Below, one piece after another: positions 8,072 through 17,075 of a stretch of DNA of 64,000 nt. The notes under the pieces were generated by a model. That model saw only the letters and a list, made by a program, of their open reading frames with translations. It was not told the DNA's origin and did no database searches. Origin of the DNA: a marine group bacterium Sva0996 bin134 (GTDB lineage: Bacteria > Actinomycetota > Acidimicrobiia > Acidimicrobiales > Bin134); assembly GCA_002239105.1 (NCBI GenBank), contig MPNQ01000007.1, positions 1 through 64,000 on the forward strand, read 5' to 3'. A program made the translations under genes and the position numbers. How positions within the stretch are numbered: position 1 is the first letter of the stretch; each line of letters begins with the position of its first letter.

Positions 8072-9256
8072 TCAATTGCCGCCCTCTTTGACCTCGACGG
8101 TGCGACGGGCGAAGTCGTTGCCGTACACGTCATGGCCCGCGGCTTCGAGGTTGGCGATGGCCTCTGCCGCGATATCGGTGCGGAACGCACCGGCGTCGGG
8201 AGCGGCCTGAAGGATGCCCTGAGACGTGGCCACATCGATGGTCTGGTCATACAGCGCCTGATCCATGACCCCGACCCCTCCTGGCGATGGCCAGATGAGG
8301 GCGTTGATCTCGTTCATCATCCACGCCTGGTGCGCGGGCCCGCCGAAGGGCGGCGATGCCCCCACCACGATGTCAACGCACTCATCGAAGTTGTCGCGGC
8401 AATGGATCCAACCACGCAGCGACGCCTCCACGAAGCGCACCGCAATATCGCGGTACTCCGCATCGGTCTCGAGCTTGTCGGCATCGGCCCAGATGGCGTC
8501 CTGCAACATGGCTGTGCCCACGTCGTTCCAGTCGATGACCGAGAAGTCTTCGGGCTGGAACAGCTCACCGGTTTCGGGATTGATGGTCTCGAGCACCTGG
8601 GCGTACTCGTTGTAGATCATCGCCTGGGCGGCGTCGATGTCTCCGAGGACGAGCGCGGTCATGTTGAAGTCCTGTTGGACCAGGGTCACATCCGACTGCG
8701 GGTCGAGGCCCACGCTGTTGAGCCCAGCTAAGAGCTCGAACTCGTTGCCGAAGCCCCAGTTGCCCACCAGCTTGCCTTCGAGGTCGGCCGGGCCGGCGAT
8801 GCCGGCGTCCACGAACGACACCTGCAAGGTACCGCTGCGCTGGAAGACCTGGGCGATGTTGGTGATGTTCAGGCCTTCTTCGCGGGGTACTAGCCCGCGC
8901 GGGACCCACGAGATGGCGAAGTCCGCCCCCCCGGAATCGAGAACGGTGGCCGGCACGATGTCGACCGCGCCGTCGATGATGGTCACATCTAGGCCGACGT
9001 CCTCGTAGAACCCCAGGTCGCGGGCGGCAAAGTAGCCGGCGAACTGCGACTGCGGGACCCACTGGAGCTGAAGCGATACCTCTTGGAGCTCCGCGGGCGC
9101 CGGAGCCTCAGTTGGCTCGGGTTCTGGCGCGGGCGCCTCCGTTGCCGGCGCGGGCGCGGGCTCGCTTACGTCATCATCGTCGTTGCCGCAGCTCGCGGCA
9201 ACGAGGCCGAAGACAAGCAAGACCGCAAGCAGACGCCAAATTCTTCGTATGTTCAT
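8072..9256 (-). CDS. ABC transporter substrate-binding lipoprotein, NMT1/THI5-like
   Basis: This 394-residue protein has a lipoprotein signal (residues 1-23, lipobox LVAASC with Cys23) and an acidic/Pro linker. The binding fold begins LQLQWVPQSQFAGYFAARDL, the hallmark of NMT1/THI5 proteins that bind pyrimidine-like or thiamine-precursor ligands. The ATG at 9256 follows an AAAGGA ribosome site and fits the signal peptide; a longer frame upstream is not needed. It belongs with the two permeases and ATPase immediately upstream, and the gene context suggests import of a pyrimidine, hydantoin or related heterocycle. Confidence 0.9.
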   Translation of the reverse strand: MNIRRIWRLLAVLLVFGLVAASCGNDDDDVSEPAPAPATEAPAPEPEPTEAPAPAELQEVSLQLQWVPQSQFAGYFAARDLGFYEDVGLDVTIIDGAVDIVPATVLDSGGADFAISWVPRGLVPREEGLNITNIAQVFQRSGTLQVSFVDAGIAGPADLEGKLVGNWGFGNEFELLAGLNSVGLDPQSDVTLVQQDFNMTALVLGDIDAAQAMIYNEYAQVLETINPETGELFQPEDFSVIDWNDVGTAMLQDAIWADADKLETDAEYRDIAVRFVEASLRGWIHCRDNFDECVDIVVGASPPFGGPAHQAWMMNEINALIWPSPGGVGVMDQALYDQTIDVATSQGILQAAPDAGAFRTDIAAEAIANLEAAGHDVYGNDFARRTVEVKEGGN

Positions 9257-9267
9257 TTCTTTTCCTT

Positions 9268-10047
9268 TCATGTTTCTTCCCGATGGGAACGAATCAATGA
9301 GTGCCAGGGCATGGCCACTCGCTCGAGCACTGTGACGACTATGTACAACACGGCCCCAATGGTGGTGCCGGCCAGCACCGCGGCCCACGCATCGTCGTAA
9401 CGGGTGAGGCCCGCCGATTGCGTGATCAACGGGCCCAGGGCGTCTTGTCGTCCGCCGAAATACTCGGCGACGATCGCCGCGATGACGGCCAGCGATGTCG
9501 ACAGCTTCAGCGCGGTGAAGAAGAACGGCATGGCGTTGGGGATCCGAACTTCGCGGGAGATGCGCGACCGGCTGGCCGCATAGGACTCCATAAGCTCGAC
9601 CTGGCTTCGGTCCACCTGGGTGAGACCCCTGGTGGTGTTGATGAAAATGGGGAAGAAAACGAGCGCCACGACTATGGCCTGGTTGGAGCGTGCTGACGTG
9701 AGTCCGAACCAGTTGTTGAAGATCGGGGCCAAGGCGATGATGGGAATGGCGTTTATGGCCACGGCCAATGGCGTGATGGTCTCGTTCGCAGTCCGGAATC
9801 TAGTCACCAATAGCGCAGCCAGAACGCCGAAGATGATGCCCGCCAAGAGGCCGGAAACCACGACGTAGCCGGTGATGCGGGCACCTTGGTACACCTCACT
9901 CCAGTTGTCGATCAGCGCTCCGACGATCTCGCTCGGCGCGGGCAGCACAAACCCCTGGGGGTTGAAGAGAGCGAGCACGCCCTCCCACAACCCGAAGAGG
10001 ACAACTCCGGTCACGATGGGAGCAGAAAACCCCTTCAGCGCGTTCAC
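9268..10047 (-). CDS. ABC transporter permease (BPD_transp_1, SsuC/ThiX-like)
   Basis: This 259-residue integral membrane permease has about six hydrophobic segments and the EAA loop (VELMESYAASRSRISREVRIPNAMPFF) that contacts the ATPase. The GTG start overlaps the stop of the ATPase gene by 4 bases (GTGA), and the binding protein follows 11 bases later. It is one of two non-identical permeases in this importer, as in nitrate/sulfonate/HMP-type transporters. It should move the substrate delivered by the binding protein encoded at 8072-9256. Confidence 0.92.
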   Translation of the reverse strand: MNALKGFSAPIVTGVVLFGLWEGVLALFNPQGFVLPAPSEIVGALIDNWSEVYQGARITGYVVVSGLLAGIIFGVLAALLVTRFRTANETITPLAVAINAIPIIALAPIFNNWFGLTSARSNQAIVVALVFFPIFINTTRGLTQVDRSQVELMESYAASRSRISREVRIPNAMPFFFTALKLSTSLAVIAAIVAEYFGGRQDALGPLITQSAGLTRYDDAWAAVLAGTTIGAVLYIVVTVLERVAMPWHSLIRSHREET

Positions 10048-10811
10048 TCCTCCACCTTCCGCAGGGCCACCCGAACCTCGGTGACCTTGGTGTGGAATGC
10101 AGGGTCATCGCGCACCGAAGCTTGGCGTTGGCCGAGGTCAACTTCGATGACTGAGGCGATATTCCCCGGACGGGGCGACATCACCACCACGCGGGTGGAC
10201 AGATAAACCGCCTCGGGAATCGAGTGGGTCACGAAGACCACCGTGGTCTCGGTTTCCTTCCAAATCCGCAGCAGCTCATCTTGCATGTGCTCGCGGGTCA
10301 TCTCATCAAGCGCCCCGAACGGCTCGTCCATGAGGAGCAGCGCCGGGCTGAACGACAGGGCCCGGGCAATGGCCACTCGTTGCTGCATGCCGCCTGACAA
10401 TTCGGACGGATGATGGGTGGCGAACTCGCCGAGCTTCACCAGCTCCAGCATCTCTTTGGCTCTCCGCCGTCGATCGCCCTTGGTCCAACCCATCAGCTCG
10501 AGCGGGAGTTCGATGTTCTTGGACACCGTGCGCCAATCGAAGAGTCCGGCCGTCTGGAAGGCCATCCCGTAGTCCCGGTCGAGGCGGGCCTGCTCCGCTG
10601 GCTTGGCGTTCACCTCCACCGAACCGGTGCTGGGCGCGATGAGAGCGGCAATCAATCGCAGCAAAGTGCTCTTTCCGCACCCTGACGGGCCGATGAGCGT
10701 CACGAATTCTCCAGGTCTTACGGCCAAATCGATCTCGGCCAAGGCCTCCACCTGGTTGCCCTTGCCGGGATTGAACACCTTGGTTGCTCCCCGGATTTCG
10801 ATCACATTCAT
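10044..10811 (-). CDS. ABC transporter ATP-binding protein (SsuB/TauB-like)
   Basis: This 255-residue ATPase has Walker A GPSGCGKST near residue 40, signature LSGGMQQRVAIARAL, Walker B LLLMDEPFGALD, and the switch His in VFVTHSIPEAV. Its Q-loop region (GMAFQTAGLFDWRTV) fits the nitrate/sulfonate/taurine importer class. The ATG overlaps the stop of the upstream permease gene and its own stop overlaps the next permease, so the three genes are translationally coupled. It powers the NMT1-type importer. Confidence 0.95.
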   Translation of the reverse strand: MNVIEIRGATKVFNPGKGNQVEALAEIDLAVRPGEFVTLIGPSGCGKSTLLRLIAALIAPSTGSVEVNAKPAEQARLDRDYGMAFQTAGLFDWRTVSKNIELPLELMGWTKGDRRRRAKEMLELVKLGEFATHHPSELSGGMQQRVAIARALSFSPALLLMDEPFGALDEMTREHMQDELLRIWKETETTVVFVTHSIPEAVYLSTRVVVMSPRPGNIASVIEVDLGQRQASVRDDPAFHTKVTEVRVALRKVEE

Positions 10812-11785
10812 GCGGTCGCTCCCTTGTCTTGGCGACCAACGACGAGCCGCTCCAGCCCGGTCACCACCAGGTACACGAATATCCCCAAGGCGGCTGCTCC
10901 CAGCACGCTGGCGAACAGGCGATCAGGACCCGTCGTGTAATTGAATGCCTCCCGCAGGATCCTCCGTCCGAGTCCGCCTACGACCCCCGAAGAGATTTCC
11001 CCCACGATTGCGCCCACAATGCTGGCCGTCGCCGCGATCTTGAGCGCGGCAAACAAATACGGCAGCGATGCCGGGAGGCGCAGTCGCCACAGCGTCTGGG
11101 CCCAGTTGGCGGCATACGACTCCATCAGTTCTTGATTCTCAGGCCGAGGCGATTGCAGCCCTCGCAGACCGTTGACCGCGACCGGGAAGAAGGTGAGGTA
11201 GGTGGCGATGATGGAGACCGACATCCAGTCCTGCCACTCCCACGGGAAGACGTCGAAGTTCTTGCGCCCCCAGATCACGATGATGGGGGCGATGGCGATG
11301 AGCGGAATGGTCTGGCTGGCGATCACGAACGGGAGAAGGCCCTGTTCAAGCCGCCGCCACTGGGCCAAGGCCAGTGCGATGGCCATACCGATCACCAGGC
11401 CCACCATGAACCCAGCGAAGGCTTCCCGCAACGTGAACAACGCCTCGTCAAGCAGGATGAGCACATAGATCTGGTCCTCGCCCCCGGGCGTCTCGCCGAA
11501 CTGGCCAATGATCTTGCCAATCGGAGGCATGGTCAGGTCGTCGGTGCGGGGCAGAACCGACCCCACCACAGGCCAGTCGTGTTGCCGGTCGTCGATAGCC
11601 TGGCCGACCTCCTTGTAGCCGGCGTACAACGCGGCGAGCAGACCCATGAACACCACGAAAGTCACCGTCTGGCGGATGATGCGCACAGTGGTGTCGCGGC
11701 GCGTCTCGTGAGCCGCCTGCTGCCTGAGGCGGTGCTCGCGAACGAGAGGATCCTCCGTCTCGGCCATGGTGTCGGTCGCCGGCAT
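10808..11785 (-). CDS. ABC transporter permease with N-terminal cytoplasmic tail
   Basis: This 325-residue permease has about 35 charged residues before the first membrane segment (TVTFVVFMGLLAALYAGY), a periplasmic insert around residues 65-105, then the BPD_transp_1 core with the EAA loop (ELMESYAANWAQTLWRLRLPAS). It pairs with the permease at 9268-10047 and the ATPase at 10044-10811. The ATPase ATG overlaps its stop codon. It lies 8 bases downstream of the luciferase-like gene at 11794-12795. Confidence 0.9.
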   Translation of the reverse strand: MPATDTMAETEDPLVREHRLRQQAAHETRRDTTVRIIRQTVTFVVFMGLLAALYAGYKEVGQAIDDRQHDWPVVGSVLPRTDDLTMPPIGKIIGQFGETPGGEDQIYVLILLDEALFTLREAFAGFMVGLVIGMAIALALAQWRRLEQGLLPFVIASQTIPLIAIAPIIVIWGRKNFDVFPWEWQDWMSVSIIATYLTFFPVAVNGLRGLQSPRPENQELMESYAANWAQTLWRLRLPASLPYLFAALKIAATASIVGAIVGEISSGVVGGLGRRILREAFNYTTGPDRLFASVLGAAALGIFVYLVVTGLERLVVGRQDKGATA

Positions 11786-11793
11786 TGCGCTCT

Positions 11794-12795
11794 CTAGCCG
11801 CTCATCGCCGGAATGATCTGCTGTCCGTAGGCGCTGAGGGTCTCCTCTTTCTGGTCGTGCATGAGATAGATGGCGAACTGATCGACACCCAGGGACTCGA
11901 GCTCGCGCAGACGGGCCAGGTGGGCGTCCTCGTCTCCAAGGAGGCAGAAGCGGTCGATGATCTCATCGGGGACGAAATCGGTGTGGTCATGGCCCGCCTT
12001 GCCGTGTCCGCTGTAGTCGTATCCCTGGCGGCCCGCGATGTAGTCGGTTAGCGCCTGGGGCACGCCCGCACCCTGGTCGCCGTACCGAGACACCAGGTCG
12101 GCCACATGGTTTCCCACCATCCCGCCGAACCAACGGCACTGCTCTCGCTGGTGCTCGATGTTGCCTCCCACATAGGCGGGCGCGGCCACGCAGATATACA
12201 GGCTGTTGGGATCGCGGCCGGCCTCCTCGGCGGCCTGTCGGACAGCAGCAATGGTCCATTCGGCGATGGCCGGATCGGCCAGCTGAAGGATGAACCCGTC
12301 CGTCTCGCTTCCACACAAGTGCAGCGCCTTGGGACCGTAGGCCGCCATCAGCATCTTTAGCTCGGACTCACCCGCCCACGGAAAGTGCTGCTGGGTGTCG
12401 TTGTAGGTGGTCTCCCGGCCCTCGGCGAGATCCTTGATCACCCGCATCGACTCGCTCAATGTGGCCAGGCTGCGGGGCTTGTGGCCGATCACCCTCATGG
12501 CGGAGTCGCCCCGGCCGATGCCGCAGACGGTGCGGTTTCCGAACATCTCGTTCAAGGTGGCGAACATCGACGCGGTGACCGTCCAGTCCCTCGTCCCGGG
12601 GTTGGTGACCATGGGCCCGACAGTCATGCGTTCGGTGGCCGAGAGCATTTGGCTGTAGATCACAAAGGGCTCTTGCCACAGCACATGGCTGTCGAAGGTC
12701 CAGCCGTAGGCGAAGCCGAGCGACTCAGCCCGCTTGGCCAACTCGACCACCCTCCATGCCGGAGGATCGGTCTGAAGAACAACGCCGAATTCCAT
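11794..12795 (-). CDS. F420-dependent LLM oxidoreductase, Mer-like family
   Basis: This 333-residue luciferase-like TIM barrel has blocks MEFGVVLQTDPPAWRVVEL, SDGYVAGFAYGWTFD-like first strands, GNRTVCGIGRGDSAMRVIG and a C-terminal LESLGVDQFAIYLMHD. It resembles the subgroup close to methylenetetrahydromethanopterin reductase (Mer), which transfers hydride from F420H2. It sits between the importer and the dehydrogenase/dihydropyrimidinase genes. Two readings are open: a monooxygenase acting on the imported substrate, or a reductase that supplies the ring-reduction step missing from this cluster. The second is only a hypothesis. Confidence 0.85.
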   Translation of the reverse strand: MEFGVVLQTDPPAWRVVELAKRAESLGFAYGWTFDSHVLWQEPFVIYSQMLSATERMTVGPMVTNPGTRDWTVTASMFATLNEMFGNRTVCGIGRGDSAMRVIGHKPRSLATLSESMRVIKDLAEGRETTYNDTQQHFPWAGESELKMLMAAYGPKALHLCGSETDGFILQLADPAIAEWTIAAVRQAAEEAGRDPNSLYICVAAPAYVGGNIEHQREQCRWFGGMVGNHVADLVSRYGDQGAGVPQALTDYIAGRQGYDYSGHGKAGHDHTDFVPDEIIDRFCLLGDEDAHLARLRELESLGVDQFAIYLMHDQKEETLSAYGQQIIPAMSG

Positions 12796-12840
12796 CTCTA
12801 CCCCCTCATCCGAACGACCGCCTGCTAACGCAGGACGGCC

Positions 12841-14328
12841 TCACTCATTGGTCGGAAAGCCCAGGTCGACTGAGCTGGTCGCGGGATCGGGCCACCGGGC
12901 GGTCATCACCTTGGGCTTGGTGTAGAAGCGGATTCCCTCGGGGCCGTACATCGTGGTGTCGCCGAACAGGGAATCCTTCCATCCCCCAAACGAGTGGTAG
13001 CCGACCGGTACGGGTATTGGGACGTTGATGCCCACCATGCCCGCGTCGGCGTCAAATTGGAACTGGCGGGCTGCGCCGCCGTCGCGGGTGAAAATGGCAG
13101 CACCGTTGCCCCATGGATTGTCGGCAATGAGCTGTACCGCCTCGGCATAGGTGTCGCACCGCACCACGCTGAGGACGGGACCGAAGATCTCGTCCTTGTA
13201 GGCGTCCATGTCGGTGGTTACGTTGTCGAGCAACGACACGCCGAGAAAGAAGCCGTCACCGACAAACCGGGTTTCACGGCCGTCGACCACCACGGTTGCC
13301 CCTTGCTCGGTGGCGGAGCCGACGTAGCCGGCAACCCGATCGCGGTGCTCGCGGGTGATCAGAGGCCCCATGTCCGATGCCGGATCGGTGCCTTCGCCGA
13401 TGACCAGCTTCTCCATGCGGAGCTTGATGGCCTCCACCAGGGCATCGGCCACCTCGCCCACCGCGGCCACCACCGAGATCGCCATGCAGCGCTCTCCCGC
13501 CGAGCCGTAGGCGGCCGACACCGCCGAGTCGGCCGCCAGCTCCACGTCGGCATCGGGCAGCACCACCATGTGGTTCTTGGCTCCGCCCAGCGCCTGCACC
13601 CGCTTTCCGTGCGAAGTGCCCGTGGTGTAGACGTAACGGGCAATCGGCGTCGACCCCACAAAACTGGCCCCCTTCACGTCGGGGTGCTCCAGCAGCCGGT
13701 CCACGGCCACCTTGTCGCCGTTCACCAGGTTGAGCACCCCCGGTGGGAAGCCCGCCTGCTGGAAGAGCTCGGCAATGAACATCGGGGCCGACGGGTCGCG
13801 CTCTGAGGGCTTGAGCACAAAGGTGTTCCCGCAGGCGATGGCGTTGGGCGCCATCCACATCGGGACCATGGCCGGGAAGTTGAAGGGGGTGATTCCGGCC
13901 ACCACCCCGAGGGGGCGGCGCACGGTGTAGACGTCGACGCCGGTAGAAGCCATCTCGTTGTGGCTTCCCTTGAGCTGCTCGGCCAGGCCGCAGGCGAACT
14001 CAATGTTGTCGATGGCCCGAGCCACCTCGCCCCGAGCATCGCCATGAACCTTTCCGTGCTCGGCAGTGAGGCGATTGGCGATCTCCTCGGCGTTCTCCAC
14101 CACCAAGTTCCGGAAGGCGAACATCAAAGCGGTGCGCCGGGCGACGGAAACATGGCCCCACTCCTCGAACGCGGCCTTGGCCGAGGCCACCGCGGCATCG
14201 ACCTCCTCAGCCGAGGCCAGCGAGAGTTGTCCGGTCTGCTCACCGGTGGCCGGGTTGAACACCGGTGATGTCCGGCCCGAAGTACCAACAAATTGCTGGC
14301 CGTCGATTAAATGATGGATTTCACGCAT
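12841..14328 (-). CDS. mmsA: CoA-acylating methylmalonate/malonate-semialdehyde dehydrogenase
   Basis: This 495-residue aldehyde dehydrogenase of the MMSDH subgroup has the nucleophile Cys in GSAGERCMAIS, NAD-binding FNFPAMVPMW and GSTPIARYVY segments, and the family C-terminal GINVPIPVPVGYHSFGGWKDS. It converts methylmalonate or malonate semialdehyde to propionyl- or acetyl-CoA with CO2 release. Behind a beta-alanine-type aminotransferase this is the last step of reductive pyrimidine breakdown (beta-alanine from uracil, beta-aminoisobutyrate from thymine). It lies 22 bases downstream of the dihydropyrimidinase gene. Confidence 0.94.
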   Translation of the reverse strand: MREIHHLIDGQQFVGTSGRTSPVFNPATGEQTGQLSLASAEEVDAAVASAKAAFEEWGHVSVARRTALMFAFRNLVVENAEEIANRLTAEHGKVHGDARGEVARAIDNIEFACGLAEQLKGSHNEMASTGVDVYTVRRPLGVVAGITPFNFPAMVPMWMAPNAIACGNTFVLKPSERDPSAPMFIAELFQQAGFPPGVLNLVNGDKVAVDRLLEHPDVKGASFVGSTPIARYVYTTGTSHGKRVQALGGAKNHMVVLPDADVELAADSAVSAAYGSAGERCMAISVVAAVGEVADALVEAIKLRMEKLVIGEGTDPASDMGPLITREHRDRVAGYVGSATEQGATVVVDGRETRFVGDGFFLGVSLLDNVTTDMDAYKDEIFGPVLSVVRCDTYAEAVQLIADNPWGNGAAIFTRDGGAARQFQFDADAGMVGINVPIPVPVGYHSFGGWKDSLFGDTTMYGPEGIRFYTKPKVMTARWPDPATSSVDLGFPTNE

Positions 14329-14350
14329 TCGCCCTCCGGAAGTCCAGGTT

Positions 14351-15760
14351 TTAAATCAGATAGGAGCTGAGACCGCGGCGCAGGTATTGCCCGTCGCCCA
14401 TCGAACCCAGGTACTGGTTGTCGTCGATGATGATCCGGCCCCTCGACAGCACGGTGTCCACATGGCCCCCCACCTCGATCCCCTCGTATGCAGAGTGGTC
14501 GATGCTCATATGGTGGTTGTCGACGCTGATGGTCCAGGTTGCCCGGGGGTCATAGATCACCACGTCGGCGTCGGCGCCGGGCTGAATGGTGCCCTTGCGG
14601 GGGTATAGGCCCATCATGCGGGCGGGGGTCGTGGAGCACAGCTCCACCCACCGGGGAAGGGTGATCTCCCCGGTCACGACCCCCTGATAGATCAAATCCA
14701 TCCGGTGCTCGACCGTTCCCAGGCCATTGGGAATGGCCCGAAAGTCGCCGACGCCCAACTCCTTCTGCTCCTTCATGCAGAACGGGCAGTGGTCGGTGGA
14801 CACCACCGCCAGATCGTTGGTGCGCAACCCCTTCCACAGCTCGTCTTGATGATGATCGTGCCGGGCGCGGATCGGCGTCGAACAGACATACGCAGCGCCG
14901 TCCCAACCCTGATCCAGGTGCTCCTCGAGGCTGAGGTACAGGTACTGAGGACAGGTCTCAGCGAACACGTTGGCGCCGTTGTTGCGGGCAATGGCCACCT
15001 GCTCCAACGCCTGCTTGGCGGAGAGATGCACGATATAGAGGGGGGCGGCACCCACCTTGGCCAACTGGATGGCCCGATGGGTGGCTTCCGACTCAAACTC
15101 AGCCCGCCGCACGTACCCGTGGTTCACCGGGTCGGTCTCGCCCCGCTCGAATGCCTGTTCGGCCAGCACATCGATGGCGATCCCATTTTCAGCGTGCATC
15201 ATCATGAGCCCGCCGTTGCCGGCGCACTGCTGCATGGCCCGCAAGATCTTGCCGTCGTCGCTGTAGAACACGCCGGGGTAGGCCATGAAGAGCTTGAAGC
15301 TGGTGACCCCCTCGTTGACCAGCAGGTCCATCTCCTTCAGGGCGGCGTCGGTGACGTCGCCGATGATCATGTGAAAGCCGTAGTCGATGGCGCACCGGCC
15401 ATCGGCCTGCCCCATACGGGCGTCGAAGCACTCACGGACGTCGAGCCCGTAACTCTGGGTGGCGAAGTCCACGATGGTGGTGGTGCCTCCCCAAGCCGCG
15501 GCGCGGGTGCCGGTCTCGAAGTCGTCGGACGCAATGGTGCCCCCGAAGGGCAGCTCCATGTGGGTGTGCACATCAACCCCGCCGGGCACAACGAGCTTGC
15601 CGCGGGCGTCGATCACCCGGTCAGCCCCGTTCTCCGCTGAGGTGGCGAGGTCGGATCCCGGTTGCAGCACCGCGACAATGACCTCGCCGTCGATCAGGAC
15701 CTCGGCCGGATCAGCCCCAGTCGAGCTCACCACCGTTCCGTTCTTGATGAGCGTTGTCAC
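14351..15760 (-). CDS. hydA: Dihydropyrimidinase / hydantoinase
   Basis: This 469-residue cyclic amidohydrolase has metal ligands in VDVHTHMELPFGG, the carboxylated Lys in TSFKLFMAYPGV, His in MMHAENG and IVHLSAKQALEQ, and the Asp in VVSTDHCPF. It opens dihydrouracil, dihydrothymine or hydantoins to N-carbamoyl amino acids. The GTG start follows a GGGAGG ribosome site; the aminotransferase stop is 4 bases upstream. The beta-ureidopropionase gene in the same run supports a pyrimidine substrate. Confidence 0.95.
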   Translation of the reverse strand: MTTLIKNGTVVSSTGADPAEVLIDGEVIVAVLQPGSDLATSAENGADRVIDARGKLVVPGGVDVHTHMELPFGGTIASDDFETGTRAAAWGGTTTIVDFATQSYGLDVRECFDARMGQADGRCAIDYGFHMIIGDVTDAALKEMDLLVNEGVTSFKLFMAYPGVFYSDDGKILRAMQQCAGNGGLMMMHAENGIAIDVLAEQAFERGETDPVNHGYVRRAEFESEATHRAIQLAKVGAAPLYIVHLSAKQALEQVAIARNNGANVFAETCPQYLYLSLEEHLDQGWDGAAYVCSTPIRARHDHHQDELWKGLRTNDLAVVSTDHCPFCMKEQKELGVGDFRAIPNGLGTVEHRMDLIYQGVVTGEITLPRWVELCSTTPARMMGLYPRKGTIQPGADADVVIYDPRATWTISVDNHHMSIDHSAYEGIEVGGHVDTVLSRGRIIIDDNQYLGSMGDGQYLRRGLSSYLI

Positions 15761-15764
15761 AGCA

Positions 15765-17063
15765 CTAAACCTCCCTGTCTATTTCCTCAATGGTCTCGAG
15801 AATGGCGACGACTCCTTCGTCGATCTCAGCCTCGGTCACATCCAGCATCGGGGTGATCCGAAGGGCGTTGCCGTACAGCCCCCCCTTGCCCACCAGCAGC
15901 CCCCGCCGCTTGCATCCCTCAAGCAGTTCGCCGGCCCGACGCGCGTCGGGCTGAATGGTGCCCGGCTCCACGATCTCGATCGCCTGCATCAGTCCCTTGC
16001 CCCGCAGTTCAACGATCCACGGGGTGCGATCGGCCACCGGCTGCAATGCATCGGCCAGCCGCTGGCCCATGCGCAGGGCATTGCCCTGGAGGTCGTTCTC
16101 TTGCACGTACTTCAGCGTGGCCAGCCCGGCGGCGGCCGACAGCGGGTTTCCGCCGAATGTGCTGAAGCTCAGGGCGGTGATGGTGTCCATGATCTCGGCT
16201 CGGGCCACGATGCCCGCCAGCGTGCTCCCGTTCCCCACGCCCTTGGCGAAGGTGAGCATGTCGGGAACGATGTCGTGGGCCTGGTAGCCCCAGAAGTGCT
16301 CGCCGGTGCGCCCCCAGCCCGTTTGCACCTCATCGGTCACGAACAGGATTCCCCGGTTGGCCAGCTCTTTGTGCAGCGACCCGAAGAACCCGTCGGGAGG
16401 GGTGGCGAAGCCGCCGACGCCCTGAATGGGCTCGGCTATGAGGCAGGCCACATCCCCGGCCGTCATCATGTCGAGCACTTGGCGGAGGTCCTCGGTGCAG
16501 GCCTCGGTGAATTCGTCGTCGCCCAAGTCTCGGAACGGGCTACGCAGTCGGTAGGCCCCGTGGACGAAGTTCACCGACAGGCCCGAGAGCGCGGTTGACG
16601 ACCACGACGAATGCGAGGTGATGGCCTGAGCCGTGAACGATCGACCGTGATAGCTGTTGCGCATGGCCAACACTTCGTTGGACTTGCGGTAGCTGGTGGC
16701 CAACAGGATGGCGGTGTCGTTGGCCTCAGAACCCGAGGTGGTGAAGAACACCCGGGCGTCGGGTATGCCGCTTATCGCCGCGATCTCCTCGGCCAACTCG
16801 ATCATGGGCTCGCAGAGATAGAGAGTGGATGTGTGCAGCACCCGGGCCGCCTGCTCCTGGATGGCCGCGGTGACCGCGGGGTTGTTGTGGCCCACCATGG
16901 TGGTGAGAACGCCGCCGAAGAAATCGAGGTACCGATTGTCCTCGACATCCCACACATAGCTGCCCTGGCCGCGCTCGATGCTGATGGGATCGGCGTATAG
17001 CGGCTTGACGTACGAGGGGAGTATCGCCTGGTAGCGCTGGTGGAGCTCGGCGTTGGTGGTCAC
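15765..17063 (-). CDS. Class III aminotransferase (beta-alanine / omega-amino acid type)
   Basis: This 432-residue PLP enzyme has the PLP-binding Asp in LFVTDEVQTGWGRTG, the Schiff-base Lys in MLTFAKGVGNGST and an N-terminal YVWDVEDNRYLDFFGG segment. In this cluster it most probably transaminates beta-alanine or beta-aminoisobutyrate to the semialdehyde used by the dehydrogenase at 12841-14328. It resembles the AGXT2/alanine-glyoxylate-type class III group, so exact amino donor specificity is uncertain. A GTG start is used 12 bases after the beta-ureidopropionase stop. Confidence 0.9.
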   Translation of the reverse strand: MTTNAELHQRYQAILPSYVKPLYADPISIERGQGSYVWDVEDNRYLDFFGGVLTTMVGHNNPAVTAAIQEQAARVLHTSTLYLCEPMIELAEEIAAISGIPDARVFFTTSGSEANDTAILLATSYRKSNEVLAMRNSYHGRSFTAQAITSHSSWSSTALSGLSVNFVHGAYRLRSPFRDLGDDEFTEACTEDLRQVLDMMTAGDVACLIAEPIQGVGGFATPPDGFFGSLHKELANRGILFVTDEVQTGWGRTGEHFWGYQAHDIVPDMLTFAKGVGNGSTLAGIVARAEIMDTITALSFSTFGGNPLSAAAGLATLKYVQENDLQGNALRMGQRLADALQPVADRTPWIVELRGKGLMQAIEIVEPGTIQPDARRAGELLEGCKRRGLLVGKGGLYGNALRITPMLDVTEAEIDEGVVAILETIEEIDREV

Positions 17064-17075
17064 GACAGGGTCGGC